Assembly (NCBI GenBank): GCA_914767715.1
Contig: OU612067.1
Location: forward strand, 15,939,001-16,003,000
DNA length: 64,000 bases
Source of the DNA: Membranipora membranacea
Taxonomy: Eukaryota; Bryozoa; Gymnolaemata; Cheilostomatida; Membraniporidae
Direction: 5' to 3'
The notes under the pieces were generated by a model. The model saw only the letters and a list, made by a program, of their open reading frames with translations. It did no database searches and was not told the DNA's origin. The position numbers and the translations under genes were made by a program. Positions 1 through 12,152 of this stretch are shown piece by piece; positions within the stretch are counted from its first letter, which is position 1, and each line of letters starts with the position of its first letter.

Positions 1-115
1 AATACGAGACTGAAAGTGAAATTAGTTAAATAAGTTAATATATTTGGCAATCTTTTTGTGAGCTGCAATGAAAAGGCAAATTCAGGTTGTTGGGAACTTG
101 AATCAACTAACTCAC

Positions 116-3100
116 CCTTAAGCTTCTCAGTTGTCGTCTGATGCTGTTGTACACCTGAAATCATCAAAATAATGGATGAAGTTATTCAATTGGTACCTTA
201 TAAAGTACATTTTTTGTGCATCTAAGATGATATATCGAGAAATGATCAAGAAAAAAAGAATAGTTCATCTCAAAGAGGACCGGGACCTATAAATAGTGGT
301 AGTATAATAATTATTCCTCTCAGTCTTGAAAAGACGTACACAAGGTGAATTGGCCAGTCTACGTATAAGGTATGATTGTTAATTTGAGAAGAAAGCAAAA
401 AAGTTATTAGGGAAGCAGCGTTCTGAAAAAGGTTGTTGGTAGTGATTTTCTTATCCTACAAATTTACCATGAGACTTTGAGGCATACATATGAGTTTACG
501 CTGAATGACAGTAAAGAAATGAAGTTATTACGTAAAGACAGGGAAAGGGAACATGAACAAAAGCTCCAGCAAAATATTTGAACTAACCAGGAATTTTGCT
601 GCATTGCACTACCCTATCATATGCGTTGGAGTTGTTTGGAATGGTGACATTCCAGATCCCAGCGATAGAACAAGTGATACTTATATCCCTGCCACCATTT
701 AGCAGCTGATAGCCAGGATCACAGCTTATGTTTAGTACAGTGCCGTAAGGAAGAGAAGATAAAGAAGTGCTTGGTGCCATGCTTGCATTGATAAGATATA
801 GAATATCGCATCGCACTGAATATAAATAAAAAAAGAAAATGACCTGACAATGCTAATAAGATCTGTTAGTATCTAAAACATTTAGTATGAGGTATACACA
901 TAAGAGGCAATTTAGTGAAGAAATATCGAATAGTACCAAAGTCTAGCTGCCAAAAATTAGACTCCACTAAACTCATATCTGAGCCATTTCTAACCCATGC
1001 AGTTTAAAGGTTATTATTTTTTATTTTTTAATCAAGAAAGTAGATGGAAATTTAACAGACATTTAACTAACCTTCCTCACACAGCCGATAGTCAGACCAG
1101 GTTTTATCGCTTTGACATGTTACATCTCCATTCTGTTTAGTAAAACCCTCGTCACATACATAATCTACTGTCTCCATATAATCTACTGTTTCTTTCGCAG
1201 TTGCGATGGTGACATTAGCCAGCACAGTTAGTTCTGTTACATTGCACTGTACTGTAATATACGATGTAGGCTTGTATTAGCAAAGCACCAGGCAGGTCTG
1301 GTCTGTGTAGAGTGTAAGAGAAGAAGAGTGGTCCAAAATAAGAAAAGTGCTATAAGTGTTGTAAGCATAGTTTGAAAGAAATAGTATTCGTCTACGCTTG
1401 CAGTCCAAGCCTACAAAAGTGGCCAGAGAAGTCTATGAGAAGCTTCAACAAAGGACCCTGGCAAATGTTGTAGGATTATGTTACTGTATTCCTCTAACAT
1501 GGTGCGCAACCAAAAGTACGAGCTGTCAGCTAGAGTGCCTACGCTACATAAACTGCTGACATGTTTTGAGGGAGGAGTTTCTGAAATACGCTCTCTACCC
1601 AGAACAATTAGTGATATATTTTCAGCTCTCACCTGGAACACAACTGAAAGTATTGCGGATGTTTGTATCATTCCATGTCCAGGCAGTGGTGTCATTATCT
1701 GATGTACTACAAGAAATACTTATCGGCTCGAGGCCATCTGGTGATTCATATCCGTCTTTACATTGGTACTCTACAGTCCTGTTCAGAGCAACCACTACCT
1801 GATCTGAATTCTCTATGGTAGCTGGATTATCCACACACCATGGTACTGGAACATACATCAAACATCCGTGTAAGAAGTAATTTTAAGTTCTCGCCTCACA
1901 TCTTTATTACAAGGAAGCCATTTCGCTTTTCCCAAAGCCTAATTACTTATTTTGATTTAAAGCACAAAATGGCATCCGAAAATCAGGTGGCGATACAAAG
2001 TATTTGAGAGAAGAAGAAGGTAAAGTCTTAAGCGTTCGACCAAAACAAGGGGTATCAGCTACACATACCTGGTATACATTTGACGTTACTGTCCCAGGAT
2101 GCATCAGTACCATTGCTCACACATGTGATGGAAGATTTATCTCTGAACTGGTAGTTATCTACACACTGATACTGTACTGTAGTGTCTGGTAAGTAGGGTG
2201 GATCAGTCTCTACATGAGTAGCGTCGTTGATCATTGGAATATTTCCACATCTTATAACTGAGAAATGATTAAACATAAAGAATATTTCGAACCCTGATAT
2301 AAATCTGTGAAAAACATTTTTCACAGGGTTTTTGTTCATAATTTGTTTTTTAAATTTCATCTTCCTGTGCAGCAAACATGTCAATATATTTGGGGGAGCA
2401 TCTGTCTTACTCACAGCTGTTTATACATTAATAAATAATTGAGAACAGCCTGAAATTCTGACACACATCCACTTACGGTTATATATCAGAAGGTATTGAA
2501 ACGCGACATATTCAAGACTATCATCTACTGCAGAAGACTGAATTTCAAAATCTCCATTACTATCTGCTGTGATGATAATATCCCTATTGTTGCCATCGAT
2601 CTGTAGATTCTGATTGATGACAGTAATCTTAAGGTCAGCACTTGGTTTAAAAGCCCCTGTTTGTTGTAAGCTAATAGCCGAGTGTGCTGGCAGTCCTGTT
2701 ACTTTGACATTACATGTTCCCTGGCTTGGTAGATTATTTTTTAAAAGCTGAGGTGAGCTGATCACACCTGACCATACAGACTGTGATAGAGTAACCTGTG
2801 GCTGTGCCCGTTCTCCACATCTGAAAACTGTAACAGTAGCACAACAGAATACCAATGCTATACTGAAATAACATGTACAGTGCGAGCCAAAAAAGCACTT
2901 GTCATTTTTAGGTACAACAGACTGTTCATTCAAGATAAGAGCAGAAAAAATGCCACAAGGAAATTTTCCAGATATCATTATATTTGTGCTGCTTTTACCT
3001 GTGTCGTAGTAAGTTATTGTGAAGTCAGCATCTGTTGGTGAGGAGACCGCAAAGGAAGCAGACGAGAAGGGATGATAATTTCCCTCTACAATGCAGAATG

Positions 3101-3371
3101 GACTCCCATCCATTGTGAGCGTCAGAGAATCACATGGACTAGATTCACTGGCAAAAGTTACTCCTGTTATGATCATATGTGAGGAAGAAGGTGCTGGCAG
3201 CTGTACCTCACAAAGTCCACCTGGCTCCTCGTTTCTTCGAACAATTTTTCCAAACCTCTGTGGAACAGAACTGCTTTCTGAGCAGATCATCACTGTAGGT
3301 ATACTTTGTCCATGTGCAAAGTTGAGTGCAATGAATATATAGAACAAGCCATAACCTGTCAGCTTAGTCAT
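116..3371 (-). CDS. Gene A: sushi/CUB-like receptor, 3' end outside window
   Basis: Type I membrane receptor of the same family as genes B and C. Exons read on the minus strand: 3371-2999 (signal peptide plus CUB-like domain 1), 2827-2477 (CUB-like domain 2), 2257-2069, 1845-1633, 1251-1072 and 815-588 (four sushi domains, each with the four-Cys plus Trp pattern), and 154-116 (short Gln/Thr linker). All junctions are phase 1 with GT-AG borders. The start at MTKLTGYG is chosen because gene B starts at the same place; an upstream in-frame ATG gives an unlikely leader. The transmembrane and tail exons lie beyond base 1. Intron 1 contains no stop and is in frame, so its retention would still be translated. 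Domain 2 and sushi 1 are almost identical to gene B, while sushi 4 is clearly diverged. The CUB-like assignment of the first two domains is inference; the sushi calls are firm. Confidence 0.8.
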
Positions 3372-3555
3372 AATATTGTTTCTAAAATTTAAAAATTCAA
3401 ACTGTGTATAGCAGAGCATGGGTCACTAACAGATTATTATATATCTAGTATATATTAATGCAATTTACCAATTAGACAGGATCTTAAACTTCGTTGATGA
3501 TGCTGTCGCTGTCGTTGAAGAATATTCATGTAAGTTACTACTGAGTTATGAATAC

Positions 3556-3747
3556 CTACCTGATCCACACTTTGATGCTGGATAAGGAGAAGCAATAGAC
3601 TGCACAAATTGATTGCCATAACCAGGGTGTGAAATCAATGAAGAATTTGATATAATGGGGGTAATGTTTTCTGCTAAATATCACTGTGGGTATAACTTGA
3701 CCTTGTACAAAGGGGAGTATTGTATTGAAAATATAGACAAGCGACAT
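3556..3747 (-). pseudogene. Orphan degenerate copy of receptor exon 1
   Basis: The minus-strand reading frame has a signal-peptide-like start (MSLVYIFNTILPFVQG) followed by QVIPTVIFS, which matches the GQSIPTVMICS segment at the mature N-terminus of genes A and B. After that the similarity is lost and the frame ends at a stop without the Cys and YYDTG landmarks of the real exon. It lies just upstream of gene A on the same strand. I read it as a decayed first exon left by an earlier duplication. It could also be an alternative 5' exon, but no matching donor is evident. Confidence 0.5.
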
Positions 3748-4146
3748 CCATGAAGATATGTGACGTTGTCTCTTCTTACAAGGAAAAATTACGATACTGT
3801 TACCGGAGGCTGGTCTAGTACTAAATGAATGTGATACTCCAAAAATGCACATACATCTCTACACACAAAATGGTATACAATACTGCTAGTACATTGAAAT
3901 TCAAGATTTCCTCCCAAGTGTAGTTGAGGACTTTTAAATTATCATGCAAGGTGTAACACTTGTGGTTGTATGCCATTAGAATGTCAACATACCAACCTTT
4001 CGTTAAGATAAACTTGTTTTTCTACACTCACTCATATTATGTTTGCCATCATACTTTGTGCTTGCAACTTAAAGAATGCTTGTGAACTGTTCTCCACTAA
4101 CACTAGACTAAAAATATAAAGTGATAAAGGGTTAACTAATATAAAG

Positions 4147-5400
4147 GCGGAACTTCCTGATTAGAGATTATTTTATCAATGTGCGTTTATTGACAAAAGC
4201 ACCCGTCTTTGTAAGGTACCTGTGATGACCGTAAAACTGTACACAATACCCGATAAAAAAAACACAAAATTGAGAAAGCCAATGCCGAGTGGATCATTAT
4301 TTGTATGCTGGGAAAGCTGAATGATAATGTTAGCAGTCCCGCGTAAGGTGAGTTTACCAACATTGAGACACACACAATGTGACCCCTAGACATCAATCCA
4401 TTCTACCCACCCACTATACCTCAATATTCTCTGTTTATAGTTTCCCAAATGCACCTTATTTACCATTTTTAGGGCCTTGTATGAAATGAGGAAAATGAGG
4501 AAGCCAAGCTGGTATTGATTCATAATATTTTGCGGGCTTGGATCTAATGAGATTAAGTCTGTTTGGATTAGGACCATAAATACAAGAGGTCTACTGTGTG
4601 CTTACACGCAGTATAGAGATCTCCCTCTGCCTCTTCGAAAAAAAGAGTAGCCAGCAACGGAGGGCAAGGGTATAGAGTCACTACTCAACACAAGCCACCT
4701 GCACTTAAGGGGCCAGTTAAATAGGGCAGTCAAATTAGACCTAGTGCAAAGATAAATTAGAAAAAAAGACAACATCTTGGATTTATCCTCTCACAAACAG
4801 TATCCGACAAACTCGCTGGTGTAATCTCTGATGTGTCACCAAGGAGTATAATCTGCCATCCTGCCAAGATATCCTGAGCTGCATTAGTATTTAATCTGCA
4901 TAATGCTGTTGTTATTTTAATCATCTCTCTAGCAATAGCTATCATACAAATTCCTTTGATTCCCTTTTAATATAGACATTGGCTTTTAGTTTGGCATTGA
5001 AGATTATAGTAGAACTTTACTACGCAATAATATGGATTCAACAGGGAAGTATTGGCATAATAAATCATATTATGAGCCAGTTTGCACCAATCAGTTCCTT
5101 TCCTGATTCCATTACACATTACAAATCTTTAGTCATGCTTTCGCTTTTCCCTTATCACTTCAGTTGATTAATTCACTGTAACTAAAGTGACCTGGTATTC
5201 ATTGGCTAGAAGTAACACATACCTTGTTAGCACAAAGCAGTCAAGATAACTTCCAATTTTCATCTTGACATAAGGTAGGTGTACTGTTATTGTGCGCGTA
5301 AAAGTTGCTAGCAGCATTGCATTGAATTTGCCACTATACGTGCTAGATAGCTTAGTTTTCCAGTCGACCATTGATAATCTGACTTTTTGACAATTATGCT
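4147..5400 (+). repeat. Duplicated receptor-upstream block, copy 1
   Basis: Shared landmarks include CCTGATTAGAGATTATT (copies near 4156 and 27373), TAGTCATGCTTTCGCTTTTCC (about 5130) with close matches near 28115 and 39097, and a following CATCTTGACATAAGGTAGGT stretch that matches about 28253. This copy lies directly upstream of gene B. The others have no intact receptor downstream. It is probably a promoter-containing segment duplicated with the receptors. Confidence 0.55.
4595..4690 (+). repeat. SINE fragment (3' part)
   Basis: Carries the conserved core CTCCCTCTGCCTCTTCGA followed by AAAGAGTAGCC, shared with fuller copies at 13.9 kb and 63.5 kb. The tRNA-like head is missing. Confidence 0.55.
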
Positions 5401-5744
5401 TATGTATTCCGCACTTACAAATGTTTGCCCTGGTTTACGTATCACACAATTGACTAAGTATAAATGCAGGACATTTATATTTTTCGGCATACTATAATTG
5501 GAATTTGTGCTGATCTCTTTAAATTTACTCTGTAATTAAGCTACGCTGGTCTTGTCACTCAGCCTTCTTTTTGTGGCTATGTGACAAGGCTCAGGATAAA
5601 ACCCTCGATCATTTTTAAAGCTAAGGGTAACAATGAACATTTATAAGACCATGAGACACAGAGCATATTACTATCTATGCTCTTCTAGGTTCTGCGTCAC
5701 ATACACAAAATACTATTCTGGTTCTTTTCTATTTGTAGGCAAAA

Positions 5745-8700
5745 ATGACTAAGCTGACAGGTTATATCTTTTGTATACTCACTGCAATGTTCACCTTTGT
5801 ATGTGGACAAAGTATACCTACAGTGATGATCTGCTCAGAAAGCAGTTCTGTTCCACAGAGGTTTGGAAAAATTGTTCGCAGAAATGAGGAGCCAGATGGA
5901 CTTTGTGAGGTACAGCTGCCAGCACCTTCCTCCTCACATATGATCGTAACAGGAGTAACTTTTGCCAGTGAATCTAGTCCATGTGATTCTCTGACGCTCA
6001 CGATGGATGGGAGTTCATTCTGCATTACTGAGTTGAATTATCACCCCTTCCCGTCCGCTTCCTTTGTGGTCTCCTCACCAACAGAAGCTGACTTCACAAT
6101 AACTTACTACGATACAGGTAAAAGCAGTACAAATATAATGATATCTGGAAAATTTCCTTGTGGCATTTTTTTCTGCTCTTATCTTGTTGAATGAACAGTC
6201 TGTCGTACCTAAAAATGACAAGTGCTGTTTTGGCTCGCACTGTACATGTTATTTCAGTATAGCATTGGTATTCTGTTGTGCTACTGTTACAGTTTTCAGA
6301 TGTGGAGAACGGGCACAGCCACAGGTTACTCTATCACAGTCTGTATGGTCAGGTGTGATCAGCTCACCTCAGCTTTTAAAAAATAATCTACCAAGCCAGG
6401 GAACATGTAATGTCAAAGTAACAGGACTGCCAGCACACTCGGCTATTAGCTTACAACAAACAGCGGCTTTTAAACCGAGTGCTGACCTTAAGATTACTGT
6501 CATCAATCAGAATCTACAGATTGATGGCAACAATAGGGATATTATCATCACAGCAGATAGTAATGGAGATTTTGAAATTCAGTCTTCTGCAGTAGATGAT
6601 AGTCTTGAATATGTCGCGTTTCAATACCTTCTGATATATAACCGTAAGTGGATGTGTGTCAGAATTTCAGGCTGTTCTCAATTATTTATTAATGTATAAA
6701 CAGCTGTGAGTAAGACAGATGCTCCCCCAAATATATTGACATGTTTGCTGCACAGGAAGATGAAATTTAAAAAACAAATTATGAACAAAAACCCTGTGAA
6801 AAATGTTTTTCACAGATTTATATCAGGGTTCGAAATATTCTTTATGTTTAATCATTTCTCAGTTATAAGATGTGGAAATATTCCAATGATCAACGACGCT
6901 ACTCATGTAGAGACTGATCCACCCTACTTACCAGACACTACAGTACAGTATCAGTGTGTAGATAACTACCAGTTCAGAGATAAATCTTCCATCACATGTG
7001 TGAGCAATGGTACTGATGCATCCTGGGACAGTAACGTCAAATGTATACCAGGTATGTGTAGCTGATACCCCTTGTTTTGGTCGAACGCTTAAGATGTTTA
7101 CCTTCTTCTTCTCTCAAATACTTTGTATCGCTACCTGATTTTTGATGCCATTTTGTGCTTTAAATCAAAATAAATAATTAGGCTTTGGAAAAAGCCAAAT
7201 GGCTTCCTTGTAATAAAGCTGTGAGGAGAGAACTTAAAATTACTTCTCACATGGATGTTTGATGTATGTTCCAGTACCATGGTGTGTGGATAATCCAGCT
7301 ATCATAGAGAATTCAGATCAGGTAGTGGTTGCTCTGAACAGGACCGTAGAGTACCAATGTAAAGACGGATATGAATCACCAGATGGCCTCGAGTCGATAA
7401 ATATTTTTTGTAGTACATCAGATAATGAGACCACTGCCTGGACATGGAATGATACAAACATCCGCAATACTTTCAGTTGTGTTCCAGGTGAGAGCTAAAA
7501 ATATATCACTAATTGTTCTGGGCAGACAGCGTATTTCAGATACTCCTCCCTCAAAACATCTCAGCAGTTTAAGTAGCGTAGGCATTCTAGCCGACAGCTC
7601 GTACTTTTAGTTGCGCACCATGTTAGAGGAATACACTAACATAATCCTACGACATTCGCCAGGGTCCTTTGTTGAAGCTTCTCATAAACTTCTCTGGCCA
7701 CTTTTGTAGGCTTGGACTGCGATCGTAGTAGAATACTATTTCCTTCAAACTATGCTTACAATACTTATAGCACTTTTCTTATTTTTTACCACTCTTCTTC
7801 TCTTACACTCTACACAGACCAGACCTGCCTGGTGCTTTGCTAATACAAGCCTACCTTGTATATTACAGTACAGTGCAATGTAACAGAACTAACTGTGATG
7901 GCTAATGTCACCATCGCAACTGCGAAAGAAACAGTAGATTACATGGAGACAGTAGATTATGTATGTGATGAGGGTTTTACTAAACAGACTGGAGATGTAA
8001 CGTGTCAGAGTGATAAAACCTGGTCTGACTATCGGCTGTGTGAGGAAGGTCAGTTAAATTGCAGTTAAACTGTTATCTAATTGCTTGCTTTAAAATATAT
8101 AATAATATGTTTAATTTGAATGGGACAGAATCCTCACAGACATTTTAGTGGAGTCTAATTTTTGGCAGCGAGACCTTGATAAAATCTGATATTTCTTCAC
8201 TAGATCGCCTCTTATGTGTATACCTCATACTAACGGTTTTAGATACTAACAGATCTTATTAGCATTGCCAGGTTCATTTCTTTTGTTATTTATACTCAGT
8301 GCGATGCGGTATTCTAGAACTTATCAATGCAAGCATGACACCAAGCACTTCTTTATCTTCTCTTCCTTATGGCACTGTACTCAACATCATCTGTGATCCT
8401 GGCTATCAGCTTCTAAAAGGTGTCAGTGAAATTAGTATCATTTGTTCTATGGCTGGAAGCTGGAATTTCTCTCTTTGGAACTATCCCATCTTAGATAATA
8501 GGGTAGTGAGATGCGAAAAGATTCCTGGTTAGTTTAAATATTTCGTTGAAGGTTTTGATGATAGGCTATTTCTTCGCCTTTATGAAATGACTTAATTTCT
8601 TTACTGTCATTAGGTGTAAACTCAATATCTATGCCTCACTGTCTAAGAAAATCATTACCAACAACTGCTGCTGCTGCTCTCTAAAAACTCGTTTGCTGAC

Positions 8701-11700
8701 TTCATTAATAAACAATAATACCTTTATTTGCATACATGCAAATCAACTTTGTGTGACTTTACGTCTTTACCAGGCTAGGGATAAATATTATACTATCATA
8801 ATCATGTCTGTTTTAAGGTCCCAGCACTATTACAGACCAACAAGTATCAGGATCTGATGGCCTCACTGAAATGCAGATAGTCCTGATAGCCTCTGTACCA
8901 ACCGGAGTACTATTTATTACAGCTGTTGTGATCGTTGCTGTTTGCTGTGTAAGAAAGAACCAAAACCAACCGTAAGTCTATCTATATTGTGAATACTGAA
9001 TTTTGGTTGTTTTCAGACAGCAGAATTGCTTTGCCTATGTCAATTAAAGCAGCAGAGATTTGCTCTGAAAATAACAGGTACAGTAACATTCAGGTTGTTT
9101 CATAACCTTTTTGGTTGATCGTTTTAGACATGCTTCCTTACTCTAGTCCGGCATGGGTTTGTGATTGTACTTTGAAGTCTAATTCTTTTTCGGACACCAG
9201 ATATGGAATTGCAACTAGATATTCACTCTACTGTGCACATTAACGTACTGAAATAACACCAGACTAGATGCCTAGTTGTTTAGATATGAGGAGATTTTTT
9301 ACTGGTTGATAGCACAGTCATATTACTAGTCTCATTGAACAGTATACTCTTCTGACCATTTATCACAAATTTTGTTTCCAGGTCAGAATCCAAAGGAAAA
9401 AATGACACTGAAGGCTGCGGTGAGTAATTTTTTATATTCGAAAGTCTCAGTCACTGATAACATCCTGCTCACATTTTCCCTCAGGCCTAGACATAGCATC
9501 ACTACACTTTCAACTTCCCTGTTCATATATAGCCTTATCACCGATAGCTGAATATGTGAATAGATGTTAACATGTAATGCAGTTTAAGTACACACTCATT
9601 CCACTGGTATTTCTACACCAATAGATAAGTGTGCACCAGCCAGATAATAAAGAGAGCCCAAGTATATTTTTTGTCCAAGTTTAATCATCCTCAGCGCAAA
9701 TTGAACGTAAATAGAGTTGCTCTATTTGGTTTCTTCATACGGAGTTGGTCTGGTGCACTGTGATGCGTGTATGCATTTTGGGAGTATGTATTCCTAGCCT
9801 GAATAGGATTGACGTCAGCTTTATTCATGACATAGCAGACATTGGTTGGCATGGGAGGCAACTCCCAAAACTGAGATAACAATCTATAATTTTATTTTGC
9901 CCAGACAACAAAAATCTGTATTTTGAGCTGGAGAGGCCGGATGTTGTAGCAAGCACTCAAGGTTTGAGCAATGCATTGTGCTAGTGCTAGGTGTGAATGC
10001 TTTGTCACTTCTCATCTGCATCCCTATCCCAGCATCAAATTATAATTATAGCCGATCAAATGGTTGCCCTCTACCCAACTAAAAAAAAATCCATGCTATA
10101 TAGCCTGAGTTCTCTGTATATTCGGTTCCAAAGACACAATATACCTGCACACTCTGTGATCATAGAACCCTCAGGTTGTGCTGCTATCTTGCGATAATAT
10201 GATTGTTCGTTTGTCGTTTTAAGTTAGCTTTCAAGGCAGCATAAAAGTGGTATCATGAACCAGTTTTATTAGCTGATTTGACTAATATCTCCATACTATT
10301 CTCTAGAAGAGCTGTGGGCAACCTGCGGCTTTTTTTCCGGTGCAGCATGCAAATTATCCTTTCCTAACTTATGGATGTCGATGTCATGTTAGAAGTATTC
10401 CAGAATTTTTGCTGAAACAATCCATTGTGCCCCTCATCTGACAAGCATAGTATTATGAAAAATTTCCCCTTGCGGCCTTGCCCTTTGCTCAACCACTTGA
10501 AACTTAGATTAATTGTAAATGCAACTGAATGTCAAAAAACTTCAGAAGATAAGATAAATATTAAAGTATTCCGTTTTAGCTTATGCAGTCAGATTTGTAA
10601 CAAAAAGTTGTCATGTTACAAATTCTCCGGAATTTTAACTGAGATTTTTCAGAGTGCCTATCATTCGACAATCCTAAATGAGAGTTTCCCCTTGCTCAAC
10701 CACTTGAAAGATTATAACTGTAACTTAATGTCGCAAAACTTCAGAAGATTAGATAAATGTAAGTATTTTGTTTGAGCTTATGCGAATCAATGTTTTTCGC
10801 AACATACCACAGTTTTTGTTGACACATGTTTTGATTTAGTTTGTTCAAAATTTACAGAGCCAAAATATACCTCACATTCGAAATTTATGTTGAGGCCTCT
10901 TGAGTGGAGCCTGCATAAAATGTGGCCTTTTTCAAAAAAGGTTGCCCGCCTATCATGCTCTAGAATAATATGACAATAACTCTGGATTACTACCAACTGT
11001 CACTGGCATTTTGCCCCAATGGCATTTTGACCATGGCATTATGGCCGGGTACCGAGTTGAGAGTTTTTTTTACTGTATGCTAACAGCATGCAACACTCAA
11101 GCTTACATTTGTATCTGAGCAAGATATATCACAGTTTGCAAGCTCATTTATCTATTGCGTGTCCCATTAACCAATAGCTGTCGCAATTTTTTCTGCCGAT
11201 CTCCAATTCTCCACAGTCCAGCCTGCTATAACTAATATTGGTCTAAATACCTGCTTTGGTAAAGTTTGTTGTAATAGGGCTTAGTTTTGTGGAAAAATTA
11301 TTTATCCTATGTCTGTCACATTTGTAGTAAATAACCATTCTATTGGAGCATACGACACAGTCGAGCTGGAAACACCGCCTGGTCCAGCTGCAAATGGCTT
11401 CAAGAAGTCATCTAACAAACAGAGCAAAAGATCGAAAAGTAAAACCAATGGAGGTGCAGGAGAGGAATCATCAGCAAATGGCGCTGCTGGGTAAGTTATC
11501 AGATTTAATTTAATTTGTTTGAATTTGATCAAAAGAGATGTAGTGATTTGCACTCATATCATCCTGAACAATAAATTCATTTAATTTTTATCACCTAAAA
11601 TTTCAATCTGAACGAGTTTGCTAGCACTGACTTGTTCGTGGAAGGGGGACAACTCTCTTCTTGACAATTCGTAATGCAAAAAGAGTCGGCAAGCACTGCT

Positions 11701-12152
11701 CACCCCACCAGACAAGCTTGACAAGACAGGCTAAGCTTAAGGCTAAGGCTTATCTCATATGGCCAAAAATCAGCTATCAGTTGTTCGCAAAGCTTCATTT
11801 GCCAGCGTCATGAATACAACTTCCTACATTATAATTTTATAGACCAAACGACCTATATACTGCAGTCACTCCAAAGATGAAACCAAAGAAAACAAAGCCT
11901 ATAGAGCCACCTACAGCTGCCGAGCCTATATATGAGCCTGCTCCAGCTGTCCCTGTCAAACGTCACGGTGAACAGGAGCCTGATCTAGTAGAGAACGATT
12001 TATACGAGCAAACACCAAGCAACGCTGAGTGGGGGGCTGGTGATGTACAATTCGTCGATAGTGATATTTACGATCAAAGCGGGCCACCGCCATTGCAGTC
12101 ATCTGACAATGTTGCCTTTGTAGACAACGACTTGTATGACTTTAATCGTTAG
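5745..12152 (+). CDS. Gene B: two CUB-like domains, four sushi domains, TM, tyrosine-motif tail
   Basis: Complete eleven-exon gene, 751 codons: 5745-6117, 6293-6643, 6863-7051, 7275-7487, 7869-8048, 8300-8527, 8818-8971, 9382-9419, 9905-9961, 11328-11490, 11843-12152. Phases agree throughout and the summed length is a multiple of three. Domains in order: signal peptide ending VCG|QS; CUB-like 1; CUB-like 2 beginning RCGERAQPQ; four sushi domains; a membrane helix (IVLIASVPTGVLFITAVVIV) followed by basic RKNQNQ; and a cytoplasmic tail. Tail tyrosines sit in NLYFEL, AYDTVEL, NDLYTAV, ENDLYEQ, DSDIYDQ and DNDLYDF, which look like SH2-docking sites. The role as a cell-surface signalling receptor is inferred from this architecture. 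The extracellular half is an inverted near-duplicate of gene A; the tail type recurs in the putative last exon of gene D. The intron between exons 9 and 10 holds a hAT-like element. Confidence 0.85.
10309..10957. mobile_element. hAT-like non-autonomous element in gene B intron
   Basis: Flanked by a perfect 8-bp direct repeat CTCTAGAA (10301-10308 and 10958-10965), the target-site size of hAT transposons. The ends carry related inverted sequences: GTGGGCAACC on the left and GGTTGCCCGCC on the right. There is no transposase. Internally, two units containing CCCTTGCTCAACCACTTGAAA (about 10480 and 10690) form an imperfect repeat of about 210 bp. Confidence 0.7.

Larger units (their letters stand above)
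3748..5744. other. Spacer between head-to-head genes A and B
   Basis: No gene is visible. The segment contains the start-proximal DNA of both divergent receptors and is the non-inverted centre of the A/B inverted duplication. From about 4147 to 5400 it is related to blocks at 27.4-28.3 kb and 38.9-39.2 kb. A SINE fragment lies at about 4595-4690. The bases just before the gene B start (TTTCTATTTGTAG) look like a splice acceptor, so a 5' untranslated exon may lie in this spacer. Confidence 0.5.
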
